Part shown: positions 41,265 to 49,440 of the stretch, piece after piece
How positions within the stretch are numbered: position 1 is the stretch's first letter
Layout: each line of letters begins with the position of its first letter
From: Luteimicrobium sp042670205
GTDB taxonomy: Bacteria; Actinomycetota; Actinomycetes; Actinomycetales; Cellulomonadaceae
NCBI RefSeq assembly: GCF_042670205.1
Contig: NZ_JBHUWD010000024.1
Span: 1 to 64,000, forward strand
Length of the DNA: 64,000 nt
Direction of reading: 5' to 3'
Position numbers and translations under genes: made by a program
Notes under the pieces: generated by a model
Database searches by the model: none
Seen by the model: only the letters and a program-made list of their open reading frames with translations
Told to the model about the DNA's origin: nothing

Positions 41265-41924
41265 ATGATCACCGCCGAGGACGTCCGGTCCCGCAAGTTC
41301 AGCACGACGAAGTTCCGTGAGGGCTACGACATCGAGGAGGTCGACGGCTACCTCGACGAGATCGGGCAGACGCTGACGTCGCTCGAGGGCGGCGCCGCGC
41401 CCACGGCCCCGGGCCTGATCGGTCCCGAGGACGTCCTCGCCAAGGTGTTCGACACCGTGAAGTTCCGCGAGGGCTACGCGATCGACGAGGTCGACGACCT
41501 GTTGGACGTCGTCGTGCAGACGCTGCAGGAGCACAAGGCGCGCGCGCTCGCGACGGGCGCGCAGCCCGTGGTCGCCGCGGCGCAGCCGACGGGCTCGCAG
41601 CCCGCGGTCCCGGTGACGACGGGCGCGCAGCCGTCCGTCCAGGCGCTGCGCGACCACCTGGAGTCGGGCTCCCCTGCCGGGCTGTCGCCCGCGGCCGCGG
41701 TGCGCGCGCTCGACACGGGCGCGTCCGTCTCGCCGACGCCCCCGCTGCCGCCGGACCCGGAGGCTGCCGCGCTCGGCACGCGCGTCCTGATCTCGCAGCT
41801 GCAGATCGCGACGATCCGCACGCAGGGCAACGACGGCCTGTCCGTCGTCACGCCCGACGGCACGGTCCTGCGGGTCGTCGGCGTCGACGCCAGCCCGCAG
41901 GGCGTCACGCTCCGCACGGCCTGA
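41265..41924 (+). CDS. Protein with two tandem DivIVA-like segments
   Basis: 219 residues. Two adjacent copies of the DivIVA/Wag31 N-terminal motif are seen: ITAEDVRSRKFSTTKFREGY with IEEVDGYLDEI (residues 2-34), and IGPEDVLAKVFDTVKFREGY with IDEVDDLLDVV (47-82). The linker is Ala/Gln/Pro-rich with repeated TGAQP/TGSQP, and the C-terminal ~45 residues form a separate beta-rich unit (LISQLQIATIRTQGNDGLSV, TVLRVVGVDASPQGVTLRT). Only short helices follow each motif, not the long coiled coil of true DivIVA. A pole- or membrane-associated role is inferred. ATG 41265 preceded by GGAGGAG. Single gene upstream of a permease. Confidence 0.78.
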   Translation: MITAEDVRSRKFSTTKFREGYDIEEVDGYLDEIGQTLTSLEGGAAPTAPGLIGPEDVLAKVFDTVKFREGYAIDEVDDLLDVVVQTLQEHKARALATGAQPVVAAAQPTGSQPAVPVTTGAQPSVQALRDHLESGSPAGLSPAAAVRALDTGASVSPTPPLPPDPEAAALGTRVLISQLQIATIRTQGNDGLSVVTPDGTVLRVVGVDASPQGVTLRTA

Positions 41925-41946
41925 CGCCACCGACCGGGGGACGTGC

Positions 41947-43212
41947 ATGTCCGCGCCGCACGACGCGCTCGCGCGCCGGCTCGGGACGTCGGACGCGATC
42001 GTCATCGGGCTCGGCTCGATGATCGGCGCCGGGGTCTTCACGGCGTTCGCTCCGGCGGCGGCTGCCGCCGGCGCCGGCCTGCTGATCGGGCTCGCGCTGG
42101 CCGCCGTCGTCGCGTACGCGAACGCGACGGCGTCCGCGCAGCTCGCCGCGCAGTACCCCGCGTCGGGCGGGACGTACGTCTACGGGCGCGAACGCCTCGG
42201 CCCGTGGTGGGGCTTCGTGGCCGGCTGGGGGTTCGTCGTCGGGAAGACGGCGAGCTGCGCGGCGATGGCGCTCACGTTCGCCGCGTACGCCGTCCCGGAC
42301 GCCTGGCAGCGGCCCACCGCGGTGGCCGCCGTCGTCGGCCTCGCGGCCGTCAACTACCGGGGCGTCACGCGGACGGCGCGGCTCACCCGGGTGATCGTGG
42401 CCGTCGTCCTCGCGGTCCTCGCGTTCGCCGTCGCGGTCGCGCTCACGCACGGCGACCCGGAGCCCGCCCGCCTCGGCCTCGACCACGCGACCGGCGGCTG
42501 GTACGGGACGCTGCAGTCCGCGGGGCTGCTGTTCTTCGCGTTCGCGGGCTACGCGCGCATCGCGACCATGGGCGAGGAGGTCCGCGACCCCGCCCGGACC
42601 ATCCCGCGCGCCATCCTCGTCGCGCTGCTCGGCGCCGTCGTCGTGTACGCGGTCGTCGCGGTGACGCTGCTGCTCGTCCTCGGGTCCGACGCGCTCGCCT
42701 CCTCCACCGCCCCCGTCGCCGACGCCGTGTCGTCCGCGGGGGCGGGCTGGGCCGTCCCGGTCGTCCGGGCGGGGGCCGCGCTCGCGGCGCTCGGCGCGCT
42801 GCTCGCGCTCGTCGCGGGCGTCGGACGGACGTCCCTCGCGATGGCCCGCGAGCACGACCTGCCGCCGTGGCTCGCCGCCGTCCACCCGCGGTACCGGGTG
42901 CCGCACCACGCCGAGGTCGCGCTCGCCGCGGTCGTGTCGGTGCTCGTGCTGACCGTCGACCTGCGCGGCGCGATCGGGTTCTCGTCGTTCGGGGTGCTGG
43001 TCTACTACCTCGTCGCGAACGTCGCCGCCTGGACGCAGACCGCGCCCCACCGGCGGTTCCCGCGCGCGCTCCAGGTCGTCGGAGCGGTGGGGTGCGCGGC
43101 GCTCGTCGTCACGCTCCCGCGGTCCGCCGTGGGGTGGGGCGTGGCCGTGTTCGCCGTCGGCCTGCTGCTGCGGCTCTGGCGCGTGCGCCTCGAGCGCCCG
43201 CGCCGCGTCTGA
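41947..43212 (+). CDS. APC-family amino acid permease
   Basis: 421 residues with about 11-12 hydrophobic segments. The APC opening SDAIVIGLGSMIGAGVFTAF carries the GxG-x-x-IGAG-F substrate-binding motif of helix 1. YPASGGTYVYGRERLGPWWG follows (helix 3 region), then FFAFAGYARIATMGEEVRDP in helix 6 and its loop with ARTIPRAI, which is the most diagnostic segment of the family. Substrate is an amino acid by family, not predictable further. 22 bases downstream of the DivIVA-repeat gene and probably cotranscribed. Confidence 0.87.
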   Translation: MSAPHDALARRLGTSDAIVIGLGSMIGAGVFTAFAPAAAAAGAGLLIGLALAAVVAYANATASAQLAAQYPASGGTYVYGRERLGPWWGFVAGWGFVVGKTASCAAMALTFAAYAVPDAWQRPTAVAAVVGLAAVNYRGVTRTARLTRVIVAVVLAVLAFAVAVALTHGDPEPARLGLDHATGGWYGTLQSAGLLFFAFAGYARIATMGEEVRDPARTIPRAILVALLGAVVVYAVVAVTLLLVLGSDALASSTAPVADAVSSAGAGWAVPVVRAGAALAALGALLALVAGVGRTSLAMAREHDLPPWLAAVHPRYRVPHHAEVALAAVVSVLVLTVDLRGAIGFSSFGVLVYYLVANVAAWTQTAPHRRFPRALQVVGAVGCAALVVTLPRSAVGWGVAVFAVGLLLRLWRVRLERPRRV

Positions 43213-43231
43213 CCTCGGCCGCCCACCTTTC

Positions 43232-43286
43232 GTGCCGAACACGGGATCTGGGCCCGTCCGCCGAGGCGGAAGGGCCCAGATCCCGT
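43232..43286. terminator. Bidirectional terminator, second copy of the window-edge stem
   Basis: ACGGGATCTGGGCCC (43241-43255) pairs exactly with 43272-43286; an inner TCCGCC-GA-GGCGGA stem sits in the loop. It separates the convergent permease and crr genes. The left flank and arm match the minus strand of 1-36. Confidence 0.75.
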
Positions 43287-43314
43287 TCTCGTGGGGCGCG
43301 AAGCCCGTGCTCGG

Positions 43315-43779
43315 CTACGCGACCTCGAAGAGCCCCGCGCCCGCCTCGACCGGCTCCCCGACGGACGCGACGACGGCGACCGCCTCGGGCTTCTGGTCGA
43401 GCGCGACGACCGGGCACACGGCCGACCGGCCCCCGGCGACGACGTCGCCCGGGCTCCACGTGACGAGCGCCTGACCCGCCTCGACCCGGTCGCCCTCGGC
43501 GGCGTGCAGCGTGAAACCGGCACCCTGGAGCTGCACGGTGTCGATGCCGAGGTGCACGAGGATCCCGACGCCGTCGTCCGTCTTCACGACGAACGCGTGC
43601 GGGTGGAGCTTCGCGATGGTCCCGGCGACCGGCGCGACGGCCGTCGACTCGGCGGCCGTGCCGGGGTCGATCGCGATCCCGGGCCCGACGAGGGCCGCGC
43701 TGAACACCGGGTCGTCGACCTGGGCGAGCTCGACGACCGTGCCGCCGAGCGGCGCCGCGACCGGCAGCACGGCCGCCAT
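43315..43779 (-). CDS. crr: PTS glucose-type EIIA (Crr-like)
   Basis: 154 residues, standard for IIA-Glc. VLPVAAPLGGTVVELAQVDD and VAPVAGTIAKLHPHAFVVKT are the family opening; the two catalytic histidines are in LHPHAF (H61) and GILVHLGIDTVQL (H76, phosphorylated). The C-terminal GDVVAGGRSAVCPVVALDQ is typical. It takes phosphate from HPr and passes it to EIIB. Last gene of the GntR-EIIB-EIIB-EIIA operon; its start shares one base with the EIIB stop. Confidence 0.93.
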   Translation of the reverse strand: MAAVLPVAAPLGGTVVELAQVDDPVFSAALVGPGIAIDPGTAAESTAVAPVAGTIAKLHPHAFVVKTDDGVGILVHLGIDTVQLQGAGFTLHAAEGDRVEAGQALVTWSPGDVVAGGRSAVCPVVALDQKPEAVAVVASVGEPVEAGAGLFEVA

Positions 43780-44009
43780 CAGCGCAGGTCCTCGATGTCC
43801 GAGGCGAGGGTGTCGGCCTCGGGGCCGACGATGACCTGGACGACCTTGCCCGACTGGACGACGGCGATCGCACCGGCCGCCTTGAGACCCGCCTCGTTGA
43901 CGCGGGCCGGGTCCTCGACCTCGACGCGCAGGCGCGTGATGCAGGGTTCGAGGTCGACGATGTTGTCGTCCCCGCCGAGTCCGGCGAGGATCTGCTCCGC
44001 CTTGCTCAT
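43779..44009 (-). CDS. PTS EIIB subunit, glucose/N-acetylglucosamine type
   Basis: 76 residues, a stand-alone IIB domain. KAEQILAGLGGDDNIVDLEP leads to CITRLRVEVEDPARVN with the phosphocysteine C23, followed by GAIAVVQSGKVVQVIVGPEA. It accepts phosphate from EIIA and phosphorylates the sugar in EIIC. About half its residues match the second EIIB immediately upstream, so the pair is an old duplication. Confidence 0.92.
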   Translation of the reverse strand: MSKAEQILAGLGGDDNIVDLEPCITRLRVEVEDPARVNEAGLKAAGAIAVVQSGKVVQVIVGPEADTLASDIEDLR

Positions 44010-44070
44010 CTGGTGCTCCTTCTCGGTGGAGTCAGGCTTCTGCGCCTGGTCCGGTTGGGGTGGTGGGTGG

Positions 44071-44316
44071 TCACATGAGGTCTTCGAGCTCGCTGGCGAG
44101 CACGTCGACCGAGGGGCCGATCACGATCTGCACAACCCGCCCGGACACGACGACGCCGTGGGCGCCGGCCGCGCGCAGGGCGGGCTGGTCGACGGCGCCG
44201 GGGTCCTTGACCTCGGAGCGCAGCCGCGTCGTGCAGGGTTCGATCTCGACGATGTTGTCGACGCCGCCGAGCGCGCGGAGGATGCGGCTGGCCTGGTCGT
44301 CGTAGGTCGGCGTCAT
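44071..44316 (-). CDS. Second PTS EIIB subunit
   Basis: 81 residues: ASRILRALGGVDNIVEIEPC with phosphocysteine C28, then TTRLRSEVKDPGAVDQPALR and GVVVSGRVVQIVIGPSVDVL. ATG 44316 has a perfect AGGAGG at good spacing and overlaps the GntR stop by 4 bases (ATGA). Two IIB paralogues with one EIIC gene across the divide suggest either alternative phosphodonors or a second EIIC elsewhere. Confidence 0.92.
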   Translation of the reverse strand: MTPTYDDQASRILRALGGVDNIVEIEPCTTRLRSEVKDPGAVDQPALRAAGAHGVVVSGRVVQIVIGPSVDVLASELEDLM

Positions 44317-45104
44317 CGCCTTACCTCCTGGGTCGTCCCGGTGCTCCCGGGGGTGGTCGTCACGAGGGGCTGCGGCCGAGGGGTGACGACGGGGTTCGGT
44401 GCGGTCAGGGGTACCCACAGTGTGTACCGGTCGGCTCGGTAGCACGACCGCGAGAACGCGCACGCCACCTGGCCCGCGAAGGTGCGCCGGGCGATGCGCA
44501 GGACCGTACGCGCGGTGCCGAGCCGCAGGAGCTCGGCCTCGTGGGCGGACGCGTCCGACGCGGCGACGGTGTCCTCGCCCCAGTCGGGGTCGTGGCCGTG
44601 GTCGCGGAACGCGGCGTAGAGGCTCTCGGGGAACCCGTCGGGGGCGCCGTCGAGCAGGTCGGGGAAGCGGGACGCGGGGATCCAGGTCTCCTCGAGCGCC
44701 ATGGGGCGCCCGTCGGCCCAGCCGAGGCGCTGCACGTGGTGGACGGCGGCGCCGGGCTCGAGCTCGAGCGACTCGGCGACGTCCCAGGGCGCCTCGACGG
44801 TCTCGGCGTCGAGGAGCTCGGTGCTGGGTGCCATGCCGCGGCGTCGCATGTCGTCGCCGAACCCGACGAGGCGTAGCTCCATGTCGGTCCGTGCGGGTGC
44901 GACGAACGTGCCGCGGCCCTGCTCGCGATGGAGGAGCCCCTCGTTGACCAGCGCGTCGATGGCCTGGCGGACCGTCATGCGCGAGACACCGAAGCGTTCG
45001 CACAGCTCGCGCTCGGAGGGGATGGTGTCGCCGACGGCGAGCTCGTGCGCGACGAGGCCGCGGAGGTAGTCGCGGACGCGCACGTGCTTGTAATCGGGAG
45101 CCAA
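44313..45104 (-). CDS. GntR/HutC-family regulator, DasR-like
   Basis: 263 residues. N-terminal winged helix: GDTIPSERELCERFGVSRMT, VRQAIDALVNEGLLHREQGR, GTFVAPAR. C-terminal UTRA effector domain: ALEETWIPASRFPDLLDGAP, LYAAFRDHGHDPDWGEDTVA, with VLRIARRTFA near the end. HutC-type regulators beside PTS genes (DasR, NagR) respond to amino-sugar phosphates. I chose TTG 45104 because AAGGAGG lies 5 bases upstream of it; an upstream in-frame GTG (45119) would put that SD inside the gene. First of the operon with EIIB/EIIB/EIIA, divergent from EIIC, with dre-like sites between. Confidence 0.87.
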   Translation of the reverse strand: MAPDYKHVRVRDYLRGLVAHELAVGDTIPSERELCERFGVSRMTVRQAIDALVNEGLLHREQGRGTFVAPARTDMELRLVGFGDDMRRRGMAPSTELLDAETVEAPWDVAESLELEPGAAVHHVQRLGWADGRPMALEETWIPASRFPDLLDGAPDGFPESLYAAFRDHGHDPDWGEDTVAASDASAHEAELLRLGTARTVLRIARRTFAGQVACAFSRSCYRADRYTLWVPLTAPNPVVTPRPQPLVTTTPGSTGTTQEVRR

Positions 45105-45137
45105 CGCCGCCTCCTTCACAAATCCTTGACAAGGACC

Positions 45138-45177
45138 GAATGTCTAGACCACTCTAGGCCCACTGGTCCAGACATCC
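45138..45177. promoter_or_regulatory. Two dre-like (DasR-type) operator sites
   Basis: 45138-45153 contains GTCTAGACCACT and matches the Streptomyces dre consensus AGTGGTCTAGACCACT at 12 of 16 positions; 45162-45177 (ACTGGTCCAGACATCC) matches its ACT-ended variant at 12 of 16. Together they form a larger imperfect palindrome between the divergent GntR and EIIC genes. A TTGACA hexamer lies at 45126-45131. Confidence 0.65.
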
Positions 45178-45318
45178 TAGTGGCCGGGCACCAGGACCCC
45201 GCAGTCCGTGTCCGGTCGCCGGGACGTCCGGGTCGACGACGCCACGAGACTGACGACGCCGCCGCTCTCCTGTTCAGGAGCCCGGACGCCGACGAGCACA
45301 CGATGAGGAGTGCACCGT

Positions 45319-46695
45319 ATGACCGCCACCACAGCGGACGCCTCGACCAAGAGAGGCATCCCCGGATTCGCACAGCTGCAGCGCATCGGCCGCGCCCTGA
45401 TGCTGCCGATCGCCTCGCTGCCCGCAGCCGCCCTGCTGCTGCGCCTCGGTCAGCCCGACATGATCGGCCCGGACGGGATCGTGACGGCGAGCTGGATGCA
45501 GCCCGTCGCCGACGTCATGGCCGCCGCCGGAAACGCCCTGTTCGCCAACCTCGGTCTCCTGTTCGCCGTAGGCGTTGCGATCGGCTTCGCCCGCAAGTCG
45601 GACGGCTCGACGGCGCTCGCCGCCGTCATCGGCTACCTGGTCTACAAGGGCGTCGGCGACGCCATGTCGCCGCACGTCCTCGGCCTGCCCGCCGAGGGAC
45701 AGGACCAGGAGCTCGTCAACTACGGCGTGCTCGGCGGCATCATCATCGGCATCACCGCGGCACTCCTGTACCAGAAGTACTACCGGATCAAGCTGCCGCA
45801 GGCGCTCGCGTTCTTCGGCGGCCGCCGGTTCGTGCCGATCATCACCGCGTTCGCGTCGATCATCATCGCGGTCCTCATGTCGCTGGTCTACAAGTGGTTC
45901 AACTCCGGGCTCACCAGCTTCAGCGAGTGGACCACGCACAACGACGTGGCAGGCGGCTTCATCTACGGCACCGCGAACCGCCTGCTCGTGCCCCTCGGCC
46001 TGCACCACCTGCTGAACTCGTTCCCGTGGTTCCAGCTCGGCAGCTACACCGACTCGAGCGGCGCCGTCTGGCACGGTGACATCGCGCGCTTCCTCCACGG
46101 GGACCCGACCGCCGGCGGCTACATGACCGGCTTCTTCCCGATCATGATGTTCGCCCTCCCGGGCGCCGCGCTCGCGTTCATCCACACCTCGAAGCCCCAG
46201 AACCGCAAGATCGTCGCGGGCATCATGGGGTCGGCCGCGCTCGTCTCCTTCATCACCGGTGTCACCGAGCCGATCGAGTTCTCGTTCGTCTACGTCGCCT
46301 ACCCGCTGTACGCGATCCACGCGGTGCTCACCGGCACCTCGCTGGCCCTGGTCAACGCACTCGGCATCAAGTCCGGGTTCGGATTCTCGGCGGGCGGCAT
46401 CGACTACCTGCTGAACTTCAACATCGCGACCAAGCCCTTGCTGCTGATCCCGATCGGCCTCGCCTACGGCGTCCTCTACTACTTCATCTTCCGCTGGGTC
46501 ATCACCAAGTGGAAGCTGCGGACGCCCGGCCGCGAGGAGGACGACGCGACCGGCCAGGACTCGGTGCTCTTCGACCAGCCCTCCGAGGACGCCGCACAGA
46601 AGTCCGACCCGGCCGTGCGGGCGGCGGTCGAAGCGGTCGTGGAGGAACCGGCCAACCTGCCGAGGGGCGGTTCAGGCGGCGGCACCAGCGCCTGA
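45319..46695 (+). CDS. PTS EIIC permease, glucose/N-acetylglucosamine family
   Basis: 458 residues with ~10 membrane segments. LQRIGRALMLPIASLPAAAL is the family's N-terminal signature; FVPIITAFASIIIAVLMSLV and LLVPLGLHHLLNSFPWFQLG follow (the GLHH motif contacts sugar). AGIMGSAALVSFITGVTEPI with EFSFVYVAYPLY is the strongly conserved region containing the catalytic ITG-x-TEP-E/I. The C-terminal ~60 residues are acidic and cytoplasmic. The IIC type best fits N-acetylglucosamine, in line with the DasR-like sites, but glucose is possible. ATG 45319 with GAGGAG upstream. Confidence 0.9.
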   Translation: MTATTADASTKRGIPGFAQLQRIGRALMLPIASLPAAALLLRLGQPDMIGPDGIVTASWMQPVADVMAAAGNALFANLGLLFAVGVAIGFARKSDGSTALAAVIGYLVYKGVGDAMSPHVLGLPAEGQDQELVNYGVLGGIIIGITAALLYQKYYRIKLPQALAFFGGRRFVPIITAFASIIIAVLMSLVYKWFNSGLTSFSEWTTHNDVAGGFIYGTANRLLVPLGLHHLLNSFPWFQLGSYTDSSGAVWHGDIARFLHGDPTAGGYMTGFFPIMMFALPGAALAFIHTSKPQNRKIVAGIMGSAALVSFITGVTEPIEFSFVYVAYPLYAIHAVLTGTSLALVNALGIKSGFGFSAGGIDYLLNFNIATKPLLLIPIGLAYGVLYYFIFRWVITKWKLRTPGREEDDATGQDSVLFDQPSEDAAQKSDPAVRAAVEAVVEEPANLPRGGSGGGTSA

Positions 46696-46734
46696 CCGCG
46701 GCAGTCGGCACGCAGGCCGACCGCACCCGTGACA

Positions 46735-46773
46735 CGACGGAGCCCCGGACCCACGAGGTCCGGGGCTCCGTCG
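46735..46773. terminator. Bidirectional terminator, perfect 17-bp stem
   Basis: 46735-46751 and 46757-46773 are exact complements with a 5-base loop (CACGA), between the convergent EIIC and hydrolase genes. Confidence 0.85.
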
Positions 46774-46777
46774 TCGT

Positions 46778-47614
46778 TCACGGCACCCGCTCGACGGCGC
46801 CCGCGAAGTCGCGCAGGATCGCCGCCGTCCGGGCGGGTTTCTCCACGATCGGCGTGTGCCCGACGCCGGCCAGCATGGTCACCGTCGCGCCCGGCACCAC
46901 CTCGTAGTCCGTCGCCGACGACGGCGCCCACCGCCGGTCGAGCTCGCCGAAGACCACGAGGAGGGGCTTGCCGAGGCCCGCGAGCCGCGTCGGAAGTGGC
47001 ACGGCCGCGAGGTAGGCGGTCGCGGCCGCCGCGACCGGCCCCATGCTCGCGGGCTCCATGAGGCGGACGTCGTCGAAGAGCGCGTGGGGAGCCGGGAAGT
47101 CGTCGGTCGCGAACGCGGTCCTCGCGGCGGCCCGCAGCTCCTCGTCGGTGGGCGGCCACTGCTGCGGTCGCAGGTCGCCGCCGGGCGGCTCGAGGTAGGC
47201 GTCGAGGCTCGGACCGGTGTCGACGAGCGCGACCGCCGCCACCAGGTCGGGGCGCTGCTCCGCGAGCGCGGTCGCGACGATCCCGCCGCTCGAGTGCCCG
47301 ACCACGGTCACCGGCCCCGTCCCGAGCCGTTCGACGACGGCGGCGACCCGCGCGGCCTGGTCGGGGACCGCGTAGGAGACGTCCGCCGGCTTCGCTGACC
47401 TGCCGTGCCCGAGCAGGTCGACGCGCACCACGCGGTGGGCCTCCGCCAGAGCCGGGGCGACAAGGTCCCACGACCGCCCCGACGAGACCGTGCCGTGGAT
47501 CAGCAGCAGCGCGGGCGCACCGCGGGGACCCTCGTCGGTGACGTGGAGGTCGCCGTCGGGCAGGGCGAGGACCCGTTCGGTGCGGGTCGCGGGGCCGGTG
47601 TCGGTGGAGGTCAT
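46778..47614 (-). CDS. Alpha/beta hydrolase
   Basis: 278 residues. LLLIHGTVSSGRSWDLVAPA (oxyanion HG), VVRVDLLGHGRSAKPADVSY, nucleophile elbow VVGHSSGGIV, and the acid/base region VVFGELDRRWAPS and GVGHTPIVEKP. This is the standard Ser-Asp-His arrangement of epoxide hydrolase/haloperoxidase-type proteins. No substrate can be assigned. ATG 47614 with GGAGG upstream. Divergent from the AraC gene, 75 bases between starts, so it is a likely target of that regulator. Confidence 0.87.
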   Translation of the reverse strand: MTSTDTGPATRTERVLALPDGDLHVTDEGPRGAPALLLIHGTVSSGRSWDLVAPALAEAHRVVRVDLLGHGRSAKPADVSYAVPDQAARVAAVVERLGTGPVTVVGHSSGGIVATALAEQRPDLVAAVALVDTGPSLDAYLEPPGGDLRPQQWPPTDEELRAAARTAFATDDFPAPHALFDDVRLMEPASMGPVAAAATAYLAAVPLPTRLAGLGKPLLVVFGELDRRWAPSSATDYEVVPGATVTMLAGVGHTPIVEKPARTAAILRDFAGAVERVP

Positions 47615-47689
47615 GACCCCACCGTCGGGCCGGCCCCACCCGGCTGTCTTGGACGAATGTTCCGCGCGGCCCGGTCGTACGATCGGACC

Positions 47690-48532
47690 ATGCCCGCCGC
47701 TCGCGCCCGGGCGGACGTGAGCACCTGGGACGTGGCGTCGCCGCGCCGTCCGGGTCGGACGCCCGGGGTCACGATGGCCGGGTTCCGCGTGCGGACCGCA
47801 GCGGACCCGGTCCGGATCGTGCCGCACCCGTCGATCATGCTGCTCGTCGAGGTCGGCGGGCGTTCCGTCGTCGACGACGGCGCCGGGCCGCGCCGGTGGG
47901 GCAGCCTCGCGGCCGGGTTGGGCTTCGGGTCCGGCGGCGCCGTCGCGGTGCGGCCCGACGACGTCGAGTGCGTCGAGGTCCGGCTCTCCCCCGCCGTCGC
48001 ACGCCGCGTCCTGGGCGTGGCGCCCGCCGAGCTGGAGAACGCCGTCGTCGGGCTGGACGACCTGTGGGGGCGCGAGGCCGCGCTGCTCGGGGAGCGCCTG
48101 AGCGAGCTCTCGACCTGGGAGGAGCGGTTCGCGGCGACCGACGCGTGGCTCGCCTGGCGGTCGGCCGAGGGCCCCGAGCCCGACCCCGAGGTCGCGTGGG
48201 CGTGGCGCCGGATCGTCGCGAGCCGCGGTACGGCTCGGGTCGAGGACCTCGCCGCCGAGGTCGGGTGGAGCCGGACGCGGCTGTGGAGGCGGTTCGGGGC
48301 CCAGCTCGGCGCGGCGCCGAAGCGCGCGGCGACGCTCGTGCGGTTCGACCACGCCGCGCACGGCATCCTCGCCGGCCTCGACCCCGGCCGAGCCGCGGCG
48401 GACGGCGGGTACGCCGACCAGTCGCACCTGCACCGGGAGGTCGTGGGGTTCGCCGGCGTGACGCCCGCGCGGCTCGCCGCCGAGCCCTTCCTCGCCGTCG
48501 ACGACGTCGCCTGGCCCACCCGCCGACGGTGA
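47690..48532 (+). CDS. AraC-family transcriptional regulator
   Basis: 280 residues. The C-terminal AraC domain is seen in ARVEDLAAEVGWSRTRLWRR (first helix-turn-helix) and GRAAADGGYADQSHLHREVV with GFAGVTPARLAAEP (second, carrying the G-Y-x-D-Q-S-H-x-x-R-E/F pattern). The N-terminal ~150 residues are the sensor part. The last codons lie inside the first 21-bp repeat unit. Divergent from the alpha/beta hydrolase gene. Confidence 0.87.
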   Translation: MPAARARADVSTWDVASPRRPGRTPGVTMAGFRVRTAADPVRIVPHPSIMLLVEVGGRSVVDDGAGPRRWGSLAAGLGFGSGGAVAVRPDDVECVEVRLSPAVARRVLGVAPAELENAVVGLDDLWGREAALLGERLSELSTWEERFAATDAWLAWRSAEGPEPDPEVAWAWRRIVASRGTARVEDLAAEVGWSRTRLWRRFGAQLGAAPKRAATLVRFDHAAHGILAGLDPGRAAADGGYADQSHLHREVVGFAGVTPARLAAEPFLAVDDVAWPTRRR

Positions 48533-48886
48533 CACCCCCTTCGCCGAGGGTGACACAAGGAACGCCGAGGGTGACCCTTCGTTCGCCGACGGCGACACAA
48601 GGAACGCCGAGGGTGACCCTTCGTTCGCCGACGGCGACGCTCGGAGCGTCGACGGCGACACGAGACGCGCCGACGGTGACACACGATGCCGGGGCACCGC
48701 TCGAGAATCCAGGTCAGTACGTCACCGTCGGCGAACGAAACGTCACCGTCGGCGAACAGGGTGTCACCGTCGGCGAACAGGGTGTCACCGTCGGCGAACG
48801 GGACGTCACCGTCGGCGAACGGGACGTCACCGTCGGCGAACGGGGTCTCACCCTCGGCAAACGGGGTGTCACCGTCGGCGGTCAGG
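48521..48886. repeat. Eight plus eight inverted 21-bp tandem repeats between convergent genes
   Basis: Left array, 48521-48688: eight 21-bp units opening CGCCGACGGTGAC (or close variants) followed by 8 variable bases. Spacer 48689-48720. Right array, 48721-48886: eight units in the opposite orientation (GTCACCGTCGGCG plus 8 bases), the last truncated. The array starts inside the AraC stop region and ends inside the stop region of the next gene. As 21 is a multiple of three, reading frames stay open as heptapeptide repeats, which are probably not translated. Confidence 0.93.
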
Positions 48887-49406
48887 TGCCGCGGTAGCGG
48901 TCCACCCCGCCCAGGTCGGCGAACCCTTGCAGCAACGAGAGGCGCCGCACCGCAGGACCCTGCCGCGTGAGCGACAGGACCGGTCGGGCGTGCTCGACGG
49001 TCTCCACGTCGGGACCGGGTCCGTCGGTGAGCAGCAGCAGCGCGGAGCTGTCCACGTGCAGCTGGCCGAGGACGGCTTCCTCGACGTCCTCCCCGATCCC
49101 GGCCGCGATGAAGGCGTCCGACAGCGAGCGCGCACCGGGGACGTCGAAGCCGCGTCCCATCATCGCCGCGAGAGCCCGGGCGAACCGACGTGGCCCGGAC
49201 CGTGCGTCGTCGTCACGCCGCCCGACCCGGTCCTGGGCGTACTGCCAGCCGGGCGCGGGGACGTCGACGTGCCAGACGATGCTCACGTGCTCGCGGAGCG
49301 CCACGCCGGTGGCCGACAGGTTCTTGGTCACCGTGTCGAGCGCGAGCTCGGCGCCGCGCGCGTCGAGGAAGCACCACACGGTGAGCGTCCGCTCGGAGCG
49401 AGCCAC
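48882..49406 (-). CDS. Unknown protein resembling DUF1269-type membrane-associated regulators
   Basis: 174 residues from a GTG start. ERTLTVWCFLDARGAELALD suggests an N-terminal ferredoxin-like strand-helix. GARSLSDAFIAAGIGEDVEE and VDSSALLLLTDGPGPDVETV resemble the conserved parts of DUF1269 proteins (the GI-x-D/E-x-x-F/V turn and the SSAL-x-x-L strand), though the Gly/Ala membrane hairpin normally in between is missing and replaced by a charged, Arg/Asp-rich segment. Assignment is inference. 34 bases downstream of HPr on the same strand, so possibly cotranscribed with it. Confidence 0.6.
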   Translation of the reverse strand: MARSERTLTVWCFLDARGAELALDTVTKNLSATGVALREHVSIVWHVDVPAPGWQYAQDRVGRRDDDARSGPRRFARALAAMMGRGFDVPGARSLSDAFIAAGIGEDVEEAVLGQLHVDSSALLLLTDGPGPDVETVEHARPVLSLTRQGPAVRRLSLLQGFADLGGVDRYRGT

Positions 49407-49440
49407 GATGCTGGTCCCGGCTGCGGTCTCGGGCGGACGG

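Noticed and set aside
48521..48886. A secreted or structural heptapeptide-repeat protein (VTVGEQG-type or VSPSANE-type)
   Set aside because: Because 21 bp is a multiple of three, several frames stay open on both strands. None has its own start region or a plausible fold, and the array lies between two gene ends in opposite orientations.
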